64,000 bases of DNA from Rhizobium lusitanum (GCF_014189535.1 NZ_CP050304.1:186001-250000), one strand, 5' to 3'; shown: positions 44,871-53,993, counted from the first letter of the stretch. Notes: generated by a model from the letters alone, not told the origin. Made by a program: numbers and translations.

Positions 44871-45008
44871 TCGAGCGGAGCGCAACGGGTCCGCCAGCGT
44901 AAGACGCTCTACGTGCCATATCACTCGAAATAAAGCCGTGGCAGTTTATCATTTCGGGAAAAAGTGCCAGCTCTTATCACATTGAAATATCGCGAGGAAT
45001 CGACGCTC

Positions 45009-45251
45009 ATGGAATTGCTTTTTACATTCGCCGGATTGGTTGCAATCGCCGTGGCGCTTTACATTTTACTGTCGCAGAGAGGAAAGGGGCTTTCCTTCAA
45101 GGTCCAGTGCTTGGTCTTCAGTGCGCTGGTGTTTTGCCTGACAGCATTGTGGTGCGTTGTGTACGGGCCGGAGCTGTGGATTCTGATACAGGCGGGCGTC
45201 ATTATCGCCGTCTCAACGCTTGCCGGCCTTTTGGCCTCTCGCAAATCCTGA
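45009..45251 (+). CDS. Small membrane protein, 80 aa
   Basis: From ATG 45009, with GAGGAA ~10 bases upstream, the protein has 80 residues. Three hydrophobic segments are visible (~3-20, 33-50, 54-72). The last part is followed by a short basic tail (SRKS). No family was recognised. It sits alone behind traG on the same strand and may be read from the traCDG transcript. Confidence 0.6.
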   Translation: MELLFTFAGLVAIAVALYILLSQRGKGLSFKVQCLVFSALVFCLTALWCVVYGPELWILIQAGVIIAVSTLAGLLASRKS

Positions 45252-45531
45252 TGTCCGCGATCTGCGATCCCGACGAGATCAAGTGAGAATTTGCCCCGCA
45301 CCGGAGACCGTGCGGGACAGCAGCCAGCAGGGGCCAGGGGCATCTGCCCGGGATCGATGTTCGGTGGGCGGTATCTTCAACGGCGAAGGGCTGGTCGGGA
45401 AGTGGCAAGGATCGCGCCGGGGTTAGTGTGAATGATCCGAGCACGGACGGATCACTGTTGTGAATCGATGATGCCTATCCGATTCAAAACTCTCATTGGA
45501 CGGCGGAATCCAAACGCGCGATTCTGTTTTC

Positions 45532-45843
45532 ATGATCGTTCAGCCCTATCACCTCTATGTCGAGCGTATCGAGCCTGAGAAAAACATGGCACGGTTCTAT
45601 GCGCTCGCGGTCCATCCGACACTGTTCGGAGAGGTGTCGCTGGTGCGAAGTTGGGGGCGGATCGGGACGCGTGGTCAGCAGAAGGTGCATGTCTTCGACG
45701 AAGAGAAGCATGCCATCGGTCTGTTCCTCGAACTTCTCCGCCAAAAGCGAAATAGAGGCTATAGGCCTAAACCACCTGTGGAAATCCAGGCTATCCGGCA
45801 TTCCTCGCCGCACCGCGTCAATGACAAACCCATCGCAAGCTGA
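45532..45843 (+). CDS. WGR-domain protein
   Basis: A 103-residue protein consisting mainly of a WGR domain: YALAVHPTLFGEVSLVRSWGRIGTRGQQ contains the name-giving Trp-Gly-Arg (split across the strand here). WGR domains occur in PARPs and stand-alone in rhizobial plasmids, where they are thought to bind nucleic acid. ATG 45532 lacks a clear ribosome site; a TTG at 45496 is possible. The tail is basic. Confidence 0.78.
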   Translation: MIVQPYHLYVERIEPEKNMARFYALAVHPTLFGEVSLVRSWGRIGTRGQQKVHVFDEEKHAIGLFLELLRQKRNRGYRPKPPVEIQAIRHSSPHRVNDKPIAS

Positions 45844-45881
45844 CAGGAATTGCGTCTTCTTAGATGATGCGAGGGAATTCA

Positions 45882-46160
45882 ATGACCACCACCAATGAAA
45901 TTGCCGACAAGATCGCGGCCGACAACAGCCTGACGAAGGTCCAGGCCAAAGGCATCGTCGAGGCCGTGTTCAAGGCGATCGCTGATGCCGCCGGCTCCGA
46001 CGCTGAAACCTCCATCCCGGGCTTCGGAAAATTCAAGGTAAAGGCTTCGCCGGAGCGCGAAGGTCGTAATCCTTCGACTGGCGCGACCGTGAAAATAGCG
46101 GCTTCGAAGAAGCTGACCTTTGCGCCTGCAAAGGCGCTCAAGGATGCACTGAACAAGTAA
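45882..46160 (+). CDS. HU-family DNA-binding protein
   Basis: A 92-residue protein from ATG 45882 behind GAGGGA. It has the HU fold: an N-terminal helical pair (EIADKIAADNSLTKVQAKG), the IPGFGKFKVK core, the beta-arm Pro-containing RNPSTGATVKI, and a final AKALKDALNK helix. HU proteins bend and compact DNA; a plasmid copy could serve replication, transfer or silencing of foreign DNA. Confidence 0.92.
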   Translation: MTTTNEIADKIAADNSLTKVQAKGIVEAVFKAIADAAGSDAETSIPGFGKFKVKASPEREGRNPSTGATVKIAASKKLTFAPAKALKDALNK

Positions 46161-46174
46161 TCCGCAAAGGGAGA

Positions 46175-46194
46175 GCCCCGCCTCTCGGCGGGGC
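46175..46194. terminator. Terminator hairpin between HU and DUF736 genes
   Basis: GCCCCGCC-TCTC-GGCGGGGC is an 8-bp perfect G+C stem with a 4-base loop, lying between the convergent HU gene and DUF736 copy 1. The T-run is short on both sides. A near copy with a 9-bp stem is at 48034-48055 beside DUF736 copy 2. Confidence 0.7.
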
Positions 46195-46205
46195 CTTCGT
46201 TGCTA

Positions 46206-46514
46206 TCAGTCCCGGATCGGTCGGGACCAGATGAGGGAGAGGCCTTCCTCGCCTTCGACCTCGATGAGCGTTGCGTAGATCGGGGCCGGGAAGCTCGGGT
46301 CGTCGAGCTTGACCGAGAGGTACTCGCGGCGTTCATTCGAGGTCTTCTTCCACGCTGCGCCGAACTCGACATTGCCTGCGAGGATGCGGAAGTCCGGACC
46401 CTTTTCGGAGGCGCGCTCGACTGCGCGGACGGTTGCCTTGACGTTGAGGTTGAGGGTCTTGATGGTGCCGTTGAAGCCGTTGCCGGAAGCGGTGAAAGAG
46501 CCGATGGTTGCCAT
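46206..46514 (-). CDS. DUF736 protein, copy 1
   Basis: A 102-residue protein of family DUF736, which is near-universal on rhizobial plasmids and has no proven function. Typical features are the start [39 protein letters not shown] in the middle, and [19 protein letters not shown]. The start is ATG 46514. It lies inside a direct repeat of ~600 bp; copy 2 at 48066 differs only at the C-terminus (SRPIRD here, SRSNRD there). Confidence 0.9.
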   Translation of the reverse strand: MATIGSFTASGNGFNGTIKTLNLNVKATVRAVERASEKGPDFRILAGNVEFGAAWKKTSNERREYLSVKLDDPSFPAPIYATLIEVEGEEGLSLIWSRPIRD

Positions 46515-46870
46515 TGTCGTATTCCTTTTCGGTTGTTCGGGCCGCGTCCATCGCGGCCTCGATGGCAGTCGATCAGACCGGAGACGATCGGCCTGCACCT
46601 GAAAGGCCGAAACGGAGTGGAGGACGGCCAAGGAGAGGCTTTCTTGGCTCGCGAGGAATGGGCGCATTGGCGCACAGGGGAAGAAAACGATCCGGCCGTT
46701 GCGGATGCCGATCGAGCCGAGCATCGCGAGGCGGTGTTCGGTCAGACATGCCCCATCGAGACCGCGGTGGAGCGCCGGAAACAGGGGACGAAAGGACATG
46801 GCAATGGCGGTCTTGCACGGTTGAACGACCGCTTCGATACCGATCCGCCGGCCGGCCCTTCACACTGGTA

Positions 46871-47926
46871 TCAAGTCAGGCCGTACCAAGTTCCGCGACC
46901 TGCTCCGTGCAGGATCAGATGTCCCTCATCGGTCAACGCGCGCAGATGATCCTTGACGGTATTCCGGCTTGCGCCCGTGGCCTTGGCTGCGTCCATCACG
47001 GTCACTCTCCCACGCTCGCGCGCCAGCTCGAGAATGGAGACCGACAACTCTGGCAGATCGCCGAGGAGGACGCGCTCGCGGTCCATCTTCCGCTCAAGGC
47101 GCTGCTTTTGCCGCTGCAGGCTTCGCAGGAAGAACTCGACCCAAGGGTTCCAGTCCTGCCGATCCGTGCGGATCGTGCCTTGCGTGCGACGAAGCGCCAG
47201 GTAGTAGGCCTCCTTGTTCTGCTCGACGATGCTTTCGAGCGAGCTGTAGGGCACGTAGGCATAGCCGGCCCGAAGGAGCAGCAGCGTGGTCAATGCCCGC
47301 GACAGTCGGCCGTTGCCATCCTGGAAAGGATGGATTTCCAGAAAGACCACGACGAAGACGGCGACAATCAGCAGAGGGTGGAACGTCCCATCCTCCTCCT
47401 GAGCCCGCTGCCAGGTCACCAGTTCCGCCATTCGGCCCGGCGTATCGAACGGAGAGGCTGTCGCAAAGACGACGCCAAGACTCACACCGTTCTCGTCGAA
47501 TGCCTCGACATTGTTGGCAAGAGTCTTCCAGTCCCCCCGGTGTCGTTCGTCCTTTGTCGAGTGAGCGAGCAGATCCCGGTGAAGCTGACGTATGTGATTT
47601 TCGTTGAGGGGGATCGCGTCGAAAGCGGAGAAGATCGTCTCCATCACCTCGGCATAGCCTGCGACTTCCTGTTCGTCGCGGCTGGAAAAAGAGCCGATCC
47701 GGAGGTTTACGAGCAGCCTCTCGACCTCGCGGTCACTCAGCTTTGCCCCCTCGATGCGGGTCGACGATCCAATGCTCTCGATTGTCGCGACCCGACGCAG
47801 GCTTGACAGGCGATCAGGCGCAATGCGGCCAAGGGCCCGCCATGCGCCTTTGAACTCGTCGATCTCCGCGATCAATGAAAGGATCTCGGGCGTAATACGC
47901 AATGTCGAGAGATCGAGAGCTGCCAT
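46871..47926 (-). CDS. Fic-domain protein with C-terminal winged helix
   Basis: A 351-residue protein. The catalytic motif HPFQDGNGR is near residue 198. The N-terminal inhibitory helix motif SSTRIEG is near 54, placing it among class II Fic proteins that hold their own AMPylation activity in check. A winged helix-turn-helix lies at the C-terminus (VTVMDAAKATGASRNTVKDHLR). Fic enzymes transfer AMP to protein Tyr, Ser or Thr. It is flanked by the two copies of the direct repeat, and a GGATG repeat array lies directly upstream of and over its start, probably its own binding site. Confidence 0.92.
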   Translation of the reverse strand: MAALDLSTLRITPEILSLIAEIDEFKGAWRALGRIAPDRLSSLRRVATIESIGSSTRIEGAKLSDREVERLLVNLRIGSFSSRDEQEVAGYAEVMETIFSAFDAIPLNENHIRQLHRDLLAHSTKDERHRGDWKTLANNVEAFDENGVSLGVVFATASPFDTPGRMAELVTWQRAQEEDGTFHPLLIVAVFVVVFLEIHPFQDGNGRLSRALTTLLLLRAGYAYVPYSSLESIVEQNKEAYYLALRRTQGTIRTDRQDWNPWVEFFLRSLQRQKQRLERKMDRERVLLGDLPELSVSILELARERGRVTVMDAAKATGASRNTVKDHLRALTDEGHLILHGAGRGTWYGLT

Positions 47927-47997
47927 CCGTTATCCCATCCGTTTCCATCCGAATGGTTATGACACGGCGGGATCCATTTTTCCATCCATTTTCATCC
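47924..47997. promoter_or_regulatory. GGATG repeat array at the fic start
   Basis: CATCC (GGATG on the coding strand) occurs at 47924, 47936, 47946, 47983 and 47993, with a near copy at ~47972. Spacing is 10-12 bp, one helical turn, so all copies face the same side. The first overlaps the fic start codon. This pattern suggests cooperative binding by the winged-helix domain of the Fic protein itself or by another repressor. Confidence 0.55.
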
Positions 47998-48034
47998 GAT
48001 AGTGGATATGGATGAGTTAAAGGTAGGGAAGGAG

Positions 48035-48631
48035 GCCCCGCCTTTCGGCGGGGCCATCGTTGCTATCAGTCCCGGTTCGACCGGGACCAGATGAGGGAGA
48101 GGCCTTCCTCGCCTTCGACCTCGATGAGCGTTGCGTAGATCGGGGCCGGGAAGCTCGGGTCGTCGAGCTTGACCGAGAGGTACTCGCGGCGTTCATTCGA
48201 GGTCTTCTTCCACGCTGCGCCGAACTCGACATTGCCTGCGAGGATGCGGAAGTCCGGACCCTTTTCGGAGGCGCGCTCGACTGCGCGGACGGTTGCCTTG
48301 ACGTTGAGGTTGAGGGTCTTGATGGTGCCGTTGAAGCCGTTGCCGGAAGCGGTGAAAGAGCCGATGGTTGCCATTGTCGTATTCCTTTTCGGTTGTTCGG
48401 GCCGCGTCCATCGCGGCCTCGATGGCAGTCGATCAGACCGGAGACGATCGGCCTGCACCTGAAAGGCCGAAACGGAGTGGAGGACGGCCAAGGAGAGGCT
48501 TTCTTGGCTCGCGAGGAATGGGCGCATTGGCGCACAGGGGAAGAAAACGATCCGGCCGTTGCGGATGCCGATCGAGCCGAGCATCGCGAGGCGGTGTTCG
48601 GTCAGACATGCCCCATCGAGACCGCGGTGGA
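48035..48631. repeat. ~600-bp direct repeat, right copy
   Basis: Second copy of the segment at 46175-46771. After 48631 the sequences diverge abruptly (ACGTGCC here, AGCGCCG there), so the duplication has a sharp right edge. It includes DUF736 copy 2, about 257 bases upstream of it, and the terminator-like hairpin. Confidence 0.93.
48066..48374 (-). CDS. DUF736 protein, copy 2
   Basis: A 102-residue DUF736 protein, start ATG 48374, identical to copy 1 except for two residues near the C-terminus (SRSNRD). The near-perfect identity at DNA level means a recent duplication. Function is unknown for the family. Confidence 0.9.
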   Translation of the reverse strand: MATIGSFTASGNGFNGTIKTLNLNVKATVRAVERASEKGPDFRILAGNVEFGAAWKKTSNERREYLSVKLDDPSFPAPIYATLIEVEGEEGLSLIWSRSNRD

Positions 48632-49157
48632 CGTGCCAGTTCGCAAATTGGAAGGAATAGGACAATGGCTTCATCTGGCGGCGACCGGTTGGGAACGCCC
48701 CGCCGGGTTTCCCGCGAACCTGCGATTGCGCATATGGCACATCATCGATTGACGCGATGATTCCGGGGAGAAGGAGCCTGTGTAGCCGTCAGGAGTGGGA
48801 ACGTATGCCGGCAATGCCTGGCCGTTGCCGCAGACGGCCAGGGAATAGTCCGTTTCAATCGACCTGCCAAAACATCGCGCCCGACTGAAGGAAGCCCTGG
48901 GCCACTTGGCTCAAGGGGAAAAGAACTCGCGGTCCTTAATCATGCCCGGATACTTATAGTCACGGCCCCACGCGGGGTTTCACCGGGCAAGCGAGGTGGC
49001 TTTTTAGCTTGAGCGCCTTGCCGTCCTTCTTCATGTTTCTGATGTGGACAGCCGCGAACCGAGCCCGGAGGGCTGCCGGCATTGGGGTGCCTCAAACGTC
49101 CTTTGTTAGACGAGGCGGCACCTTGTAGATTGAAACAACACCTTGGAGATTGGAAAC
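48632..49157. other. Intergenic region between DUF736 copy 2 and the VOC gene
   Basis: About 525 bases without a supported gene. Around 48940-49080 the minus strand shows a short basic reading (HIRNMKKDGKALKLKSHLAC) that might be the end of a lost gene. Just before the VOC start, an 18-19-bp unit is tandemly repeated (CACCTTGTAGATTGAAAC at 49119 and CACCTTGGAGATTGGAAAC at 49139, period 20 bp). Confidence 0.45.
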
Positions 49158-49601
49158 ATGGCGCTCAAGCGGATGGACAACGTAGGAATCGTCGTCGAAG
49201 ACCTCGGCGGAGCGATTGATTTCTTTCGCGAACTCGGCCTCGAGTTCGAAGGGCGAGCCACGATCGAAGGAGAATGGGCCGGACGTGTCACTGGACTGGG
49301 CGATCAGCATGTCGAGATTGCCATGCTGCGCACACCGGACGGCCACAGTCGGATCGAGCTCTCCCGCTTCCTCACGCCGCCTGTCGTCGCCGATCACCGG
49401 AACGCTCCGGTCAACGCGCTCGGCTACCTCCGCGTCATGTTCACCGTTGACGAAATCGACGAGACGCTTGAAAGGCTCCGGACGCGCGGCGCGGAGCTTG
49501 TAGGCGAAGTAGTTCAGTATAAGGACGCGTATCGACTTTGCTACATCCGTGGGCCTGAAGGGATTCTCATCGGACTCGCCCAAGAACTTAGCGGAGCGTA
49601 G
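49158..49601 (+). CDS. VOC-family (glyoxalase/bleomycin-resistance-like) protein
   Basis: A 147-residue protein from ATG 49158. It shows the vicinal-oxygen-chelate fold: MDNVGIVVEDLGGAIDFF, HVEIAMLRTPDGHSRIEL, then YLRVMFTVDEIDETLERL and YIRGPEGILIGLAQEL. The His and Glu positions at the ends of the strands are kept, so it may bind a metal. Substrates in this family range from methylglyoxal adducts to antibiotics and cannot be predicted. It stands alone among backbone genes. Confidence 0.85.
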   Translation: MALKRMDNVGIVVEDLGGAIDFFRELGLEFEGRATIEGEWAGRVTGLGDQHVEIAMLRTPDGHSRIELSRFLTPPVVADHRNAPVNALGYLRVMFTVDEIDETLERLRTRGAELVGEVVQYKDAYRLCYIRGPEGILIGLAQELSGA

Positions 49602-49634
49602 TAAGTGCAGATCGCTTTAGTTGGGAATGAAGAG

Positions 49635-49652
49635 GCGGGGCCGAAGCCCCGC
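49635..49652. terminator. Terminator hairpin after the VOC gene
   Basis: GCGGGGC-CGAA-GCCCCGC is a 7-bp stem with a CGAA tetraloop, between the converging VOC gene and the minus-strand gene at 49660. It probably serves both directions; no long T-run is present. Confidence 0.65.
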
Positions 49653-49659
49653 AATGATA

Positions 49660-50244
49660 CTATTCGAAGGCCGCCAGCTGGGCCGTTGCCGCTTTCTGAT
49701 CGAGGGAGCTCACGGGCTGTTCGACCGTGCGTTCGTAGGGCTTCCAGGTTTCGCCTGTGATGTCCTCGTAAGCCGAGACGGCACCTTCGGCTGCCATGCG
49801 AAGCACGTGGGCCTGCAGGCCCATGTCGGCTGCGAACTCGCGCTTGCGCTGGGCGCGACTGTCGAAGCCCACCGGGCCGTCAAGGTCCTCGTCGCGAAAA
49901 TCGTTTGAGAGTTTCGTGGTGAGATCGCGTGCCTCGGTGACTGCGCGGCTGTAGAATTGTCCGGCGCCGTAGGCGGAGCCAATGAGCGATCCGACGATGC
50001 GTTGCATGTGGATCTGCATGGCCTTTTCGGCGAGGCCCTCTTTGAGCGCATCCGCGCTTTCGATCAACTGGCCGCGATGGAGATCGCGGATCCCGTCACT
50101 GTCGACGATGGCAAGGCCGAAGCTTTCGGAGATGCGCAGCGCTTGGGGACTGTCGGGGCAGGCGTGCCTGACCATTTCGAGGGTGGTAGCGCGCTGGGAT
50201 TTTGCAGGACGGTTTTTCTGGGTGGAGCGGTTGAGCGGTGCCAT
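49660..50244 (-). CDS. Conserved rhizobial-plasmid hypothetical protein, 194 aa
   Basis: A 194-residue protein from ATG 50244 (AAAGGAT upstream). The basic N-terminus (NRSTQKNRPAKSQRATT) is followed by a mostly helical body (QIHMQRIVGSLIGSAYGAGQFYSRAV, broken by turns), and the acidic DFRDEDLDGPVGFDS. The style matches small proteins that accompany DUF736 and ParB-like genes on rhizobial plasmids, but I know of no function. It is downstream of the DUF7007 gene on the same strand. Confidence 0.65.
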   Translation of the reverse strand: MAPLNRSTQKNRPAKSQRATTLEMVRHACPDSPQALRISESFGLAIVDSDGIRDLHRGQLIESADALKEGLAEKAMQIHMQRIVGSLIGSAYGAGQFYSRAVTEARDLTTKLSNDFRDEDLDGPVGFDSRAQRKREFAADMGLQAHVLRMAAEGAVSAYEDITGETWKPYERTVEQPVSSLDQKAATAQLAAFE

Positions 50245-50946
50245 GATCGGATCCTTTTAAAGCGATGTTTCAGCGAAGCCCGGGGTGCCGGTTGTTGTCC
50301 GGCTCAGCCCCTCGGGTGCGGTCAAAAGGACATGGGCGTCAGCGCCCCGGCCCAAGGTCAGGGCATTGCCAGCAGAAGCGGGGAAGGTTTGCGGATGGTG
50401 CTGCCCGCTTCAGCGGGCTGCGCCAGACGCGGGCCTGCCTTGCGACGAGGCGATGATCCTGCCGCAACGCGGCGCGAAAGCGGCCTTTGACCGGGACGTG
50501 CCCATGTCAGACCGCAGCAAAACCGAGGTGCTGTGACGGGCGGACAATCTGGTTTCGGCAGCATGATCCAGTCGCCGATCGGAATCCGATCCAGGTATCG
50601 CCGCCTCACCCACAGGGGATGCTGACAATTCCCACTCCCAGCCGCGCTCCAGTGAGGGGCGGTTGCTGCCGGTTACATGATCCGGCCTGACCGCGCTTCC
50701 ACCAGAGCGTTACCGGACGCTCGACGGGGTGAAGCCTCCACCCACTATCCGGCTCTGTTGATCTGCATGGCATGATCGGTTGGTGGCCGCGCCATGCTTT
50801 GCTTTTCCACCGCGCCTGCATTTTTCGGGTCAGCTCGGCCCGCCGGGAGCGGCAATCCTGCTACCGTGCTCAGATCCCGTGATAAAACGCGATGGCATCG
50901 ATCACCGGATTTCGCTGACCGTCGGTGTTGGTAGGCGATGCGGCTG
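50245..50946. other. Non-coding G+C-rich stretch
   Basis: About 700 bases with no gene I can support; open frames on both strands have no family character. A hairpin GCCCGC-TTCA-GCGGGC is at 50403-50418 without a T-run. An unknown structured RNA is possible but nothing specific was recognised. Confidence 0.4.
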
Positions 50947-51597
50947 TCATCGCCGCGCCGCCCAGGTCACGAAGCTGGATGGCCCATCATATGGCTCGTG
51001 CTTGAGCGGATCGATGACGAAGCCATGTTGGCCGATAACATAGTCCGACGATAGAACCAGAAACCGTCGTTCATCGGTTCCGCCACGCTTACCGCCTGGC
51101 GTCGCGATGCATTCGACGAAACCGGGCTTGTGATTGGAATTGAGTGCCGCGATGACAACCCAGTCGTTGCGATGTCGCTTCTCGAATTCTTGGGCGTCAC
51201 GGGCACGGGACTGGCCCTCCAGAAGACTGGCGCCCACGACGCGCTCGTAGGCATCAGGGTAGTAGTCGCGAAGCGTCCGATCGGCCAACCGCCGCTCATA
51301 GGCGGTGAACAGCTGCGGGAATGCGTGGGCGACCCTCGCCCATTCACAATCCTCCTCGTAAAATCCGGTGTCATTACGATAGCGGGGATGAACGACGGCA
51401 TTGGCATTCTCGTCGAGATGGAAACCGCCGTGGCCGGCGGTCGAATGCAGGACGACCCCGTCAGCATACTGCCACGAGATCTGCGCCACGCCCCAAGGGG
51501 TTGTCGCTCCAGCTCGTATCGCCGGCCGGGACAACGCCCGAAGTTCAGTCTCATGTGCCGTTTTCTCCGCGGCCATCTCATCAAGGATTTTTGCCAT
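50947..51597 (-). CDS. DUF7007-type plasmid protein
   Basis: A 216-residue protein from ATG 51597 with AAGGAG just upstream; the longer frame above it overlaps the ParB-like gene's tail and is not used. The start TTPWGVAQISWQYADGVVLHSTAGHGGFHL (split at the strand turn) is the DUF7007 hallmark, and EEDCEWARVAHAFPQLF follows. Function is unknown. It is 82 bases downstream of the ParB-like gene, on the same strand, and probably in one transcript with it. Confidence 0.72.
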   Translation of the reverse strand: MAKILDEMAAEKTAHETELRALSRPAIRAGATTPWGVAQISWQYADGVVLHSTAGHGGFHLDENANAVVHPRYRNDTGFYEEDCEWARVAHAFPQLFTAYERRLADRTLRDYYPDAYERVVGASLLEGQSRARDAQEFEKRHRNDWVVIAALNSNHKPGFVECIATPGGKRGGTDERRFLVLSSDYVIGQHGFVIDPLKHEPYDGPSSFVTWAARR

Positions 51598-51679
51598 GAC
51601 AAACTCCTTCTGATTGCTCGAAACAAAGACGCCGCCGGCATGAGCCAGCGGCGTCGGTTCAGTTCCCTGTTGTTTGGTG

Positions 51680-53392
51680 TTATTCGGCGGCCTCGCGGAA
51701 ACCCGCGTCGGGTTCTGCGTCAGCGGCGGAATGGTCGACAAGGTCACCATCGGAATGCTCCTCCTCCAGTCGACCCGGCTGATCGGCATCCTCCAACTCG
51801 CTATCGGCGCTGGCGTAGCGTCCGACCCACGACCGCACGTCCTCGGCGGAGGGCGCAAGCAGCGCTGCCGGATGTACCAGTTTTCCCTCGGCAAAATGCT
51901 CGACCAGAGCCTCACGGGTATCCTTCAACTTGATCCGGCCGGGCACGCCTGCTGTTTCGGCTGCAGCCTCCAGCGCATTGCGCGACAGGCATGAGAGGAA
52001 GTCTTCCGTCGCCATGTTGGGCAGGAATTGATCAGCGCCGATGGCGTCGCCGGCGATGCGGGCGATAAAACCGCTATCGGAGCGATTGCGCCGAAGAGAC
52101 AGGACTTCGATCAGAACGGAGCGCGCAGCCTGTATCAGCGTCTCGCGATCGAATGACAGTTTACCGTGCTCGTCGATCAGGCGGGCGGCGTGCGGGCCGC
52201 ATTTGGCGTGACCGTAGGGATTGTCCGATGCGCCACAGGCGACCGTGACATTCGTGCCGGTGAAGGCGAGAATGAGCAGAGCCATCAGCGTGTCATCCTC
52301 CATCGGCGCACGTGCAAGGGCTTCGTGCAGAGCATCGGTGCGCAGGTCGCCGATCATGTCGAGACCCTTCTGGGTCACATCGGGCCGCACTTTCGGTGCC
52401 TCGCCCTCCTCGTCGAGGGTTTCGACACCATCGGCATCCTTGACCAGTTTCGGCTTCTTCACTTCAGGCATGCGATAGGCAACCGACTGCACCGAGCCGT
52501 CGCGCGCGTTGATGTACCAGCCGGTCAGGTCACCCTTGCCCGGCTTGCCGTAGACCTGTTGTGCCTTGGACGGTAGCTTTGCCTGGCCATATTCATTGGC
52601 CTCGATGATCGAGCCGCGCTTCGGCAGGTTGTTGGCCAACCACTCCTGTTGCGCCCCGAGAAACGCCTCGACATCCGTGGTGTAGCGGCTGTCCTCGTCA
52701 GCGGGTGCAAACAGGTCCTCAACCCAGATGATGCCATAAGCCTGCGCTAGCTCGTCACCGAAGCTTGCATGCTTGGCCAGCATCCGGGTCGTGGTCAGTG
52801 CGCGGGCAACCTCCCACCATGACACTTGCGGATCCTGCTTCTTCGGCTTGTACTTTTTCCAGACTTCGGCCTGCTCGTCCTGACCCGCGGCGGCGATCGT
52901 GCGCAGCTGCTGCTCGTTCGGCATATCGCCACGCGCCATCTGGTCGAGTATGGATGGCAGGATGTTGGCAAGCAGCCGCAGCTTGCGGATCTGCCGGCTC
53001 GGGAGCGCCAACGCCATGGCGATTGACTCTTCGGTCCATCCCAGAGCCACCAGACGCTCGATGGCTCGCCACTGGTCGACCGGGTTGAGCGGTTCACGGG
53101 CGATGTTTTCCGCAAAGGACTGCATGGCGCCCAGATCGTCGGAGGGATCGGCCAGCAAGAGCGGGATTTCCGGAAGGTCCGCGGCGACCGCCTGTGCGGC
53201 GCGGCGATGACCGAAGACGATGATGTAGCAGTTGCCGCCCTTTGGATCGAGTTTGACGACGGGCGGCTGTACGACGCCGATGGCCCTGATCGATGCGCAC
53301 AACAGCGCGTCGGACTGAGGTGAGGATTTAGACTGGCGGGACCGGTCGGGATTGTCCTTCAGGCTGCGCGGATCGGCTGTAATCAACTGCAT
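51680..53392 (-). CDS. ParB/RepB-like nuclease-domain DNA-binding protein
   Basis: A 570-residue protein from ATG 53392 (GAGG upstream). Residues ~1-110 form the ParB N-terminal domain: IRAIGVVQPPVV, VFGHRRAAQA, and ENIAREPLNPVDQWRAI. A helix-turn-helix follows (WTEESIAMALALPSRQIRKL). The long C-terminal region is specific to plasmid accessory ParB-like proteins and ends in a very acidic tail. It is not the RepB of a repABC cassette: no RepA or RepC is nearby and it is much longer. The role may be in transfer, partition or regulation. Confidence 0.85.
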   Translation of the reverse strand: MQLITADPRSLKDNPDRSRQSKSSPQSDALLCASIRAIGVVQPPVVKLDPKGGNCYIIVFGHRRAAQAVAADLPEIPLLLADPSDDLGAMQSFAENIAREPLNPVDQWRAIERLVALGWTEESIAMALALPSRQIRKLRLLANILPSILDQMARGDMPNEQQLRTIAAAGQDEQAEVWKKYKPKKQDPQVSWWEVARALTTTRMLAKHASFGDELAQAYGIIWVEDLFAPADEDSRYTTDVEAFLGAQQEWLANNLPKRGSIIEANEYGQAKLPSKAQQVYGKPGKGDLTGWYINARDGSVQSVAYRMPEVKKPKLVKDADGVETLDEEGEAPKVRPDVTQKGLDMIGDLRTDALHEALARAPMEDDTLMALLILAFTGTNVTVACGASDNPYGHAKCGPHAARLIDEHGKLSFDRETLIQAARSVLIEVLSLRRNRSDSGFIARIAGDAIGADQFLPNMATEDFLSCLSRNALEAAAETAGVPGRIKLKDTREALVEHFAEGKLVHPAALLAPSAEDVRSWVGRYASADSELEDADQPGRLEEEHSDGDLVDHSAADAEPDAGFREAAE

Positions 53393-53993
53393 GGCTGTGA
53401 CCTCTCGGGTTTCGGGCGGACAGGCTGTCCATCCCTTCTCGTCTTCTTCTCGAAGACCTCTCTCGATACCCGCGGGACTGACCCGGCGGCTGCAATTGCG
53501 GCGGAGCGGACCTGGCTTGCGGGAGAGCGAGGCACACCTGCCTTGCGAGGCAAGCTGACCCGGTCTTGGCGACCGGCGCGATTGAGGAAACCGTCAGCCG
53601 ATGGGCCGTCCTGCGACTAGTTTTTCGCAATTTTTTAATGAGCCTTGATATAAACCCCTGTTCATTCCATTTTTTAATCCATTGTTTCTACTTATTTTTC
53701 TTCTAGTTTCGCCCCTCTAGTATTTATCTTTCCGACAAAAAGGGGATATAAAATCCGGCTCCTATGAACGTTCGGATCGCGCCGGCCGACCCCGATCAGG
53801 GAAAGAGAAATACGCGCTACGTGCCATACTGGGCCGTCTGAAAACGAAAGGGCGCTCGACCCTTTCGGGGAGCGCCCTTTCCGACCCGGACAGCTACGCG
53901 CGACTATCGCCATCGCGGGGAGCCATCTAAACGGGGATGACCGGTAGATGTTTATCCCGACCCCGTTTCAAGTGAGCGGAGAAGTTCTGCCAT
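53393..53993. other. Intergenic region upstream of ParB-like gene
   Basis: About 600 bases. The part next to the ParB-like start is G+C-rich; 53625-53750 is strongly A+T-rich and a likely promoter zone. The terminator of the methylase-helicase gene lies at 53847-53880 (separate entry). No gene is supported. Confidence 0.5.
53847..53880 (-). terminator. Rho-independent terminator after the methylase-helicase gene
   Basis: AAAGGGCGCTC (53847-53857) and GAGCGCCCTTT (53870-53880) form a perfect 11-bp stem around a 12-base loop. On the minus strand a U-rich stretch (from CTTTCGTTTT) follows the stem, about 115 bases beyond the methylase-helicase stop. Confidence 0.85.

Larger units (their letters stand above)
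46175..46771. repeat. ~600-bp direct repeat, left copy
   Basis: This segment recurs at 48035-48631, exactly 1860 bp away and in the same orientation. From 46225 to 46771 the two copies appear identical; a few mismatches fall in the first ~50 bases. It carries a DUF736 gene with its upstream region and terminator. Homologous recombination between the copies would delete the Fic gene in between. Confidence 0.93.

Noticed and set aside
46508..47806. A 432-codon open frame on the plus strand over the fic gene
   Set aside because: It is antisense to the Fic coding sequence, has no recognisable domains, and its composition is that of a shadow frame of a G+C-rich gene.
51680..53392. RepB of a repABC replication-partition cassette
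   Set aside because: The protein is much longer than RepB, and no RepA or RepC gene or antisense RNA region is adjacent.
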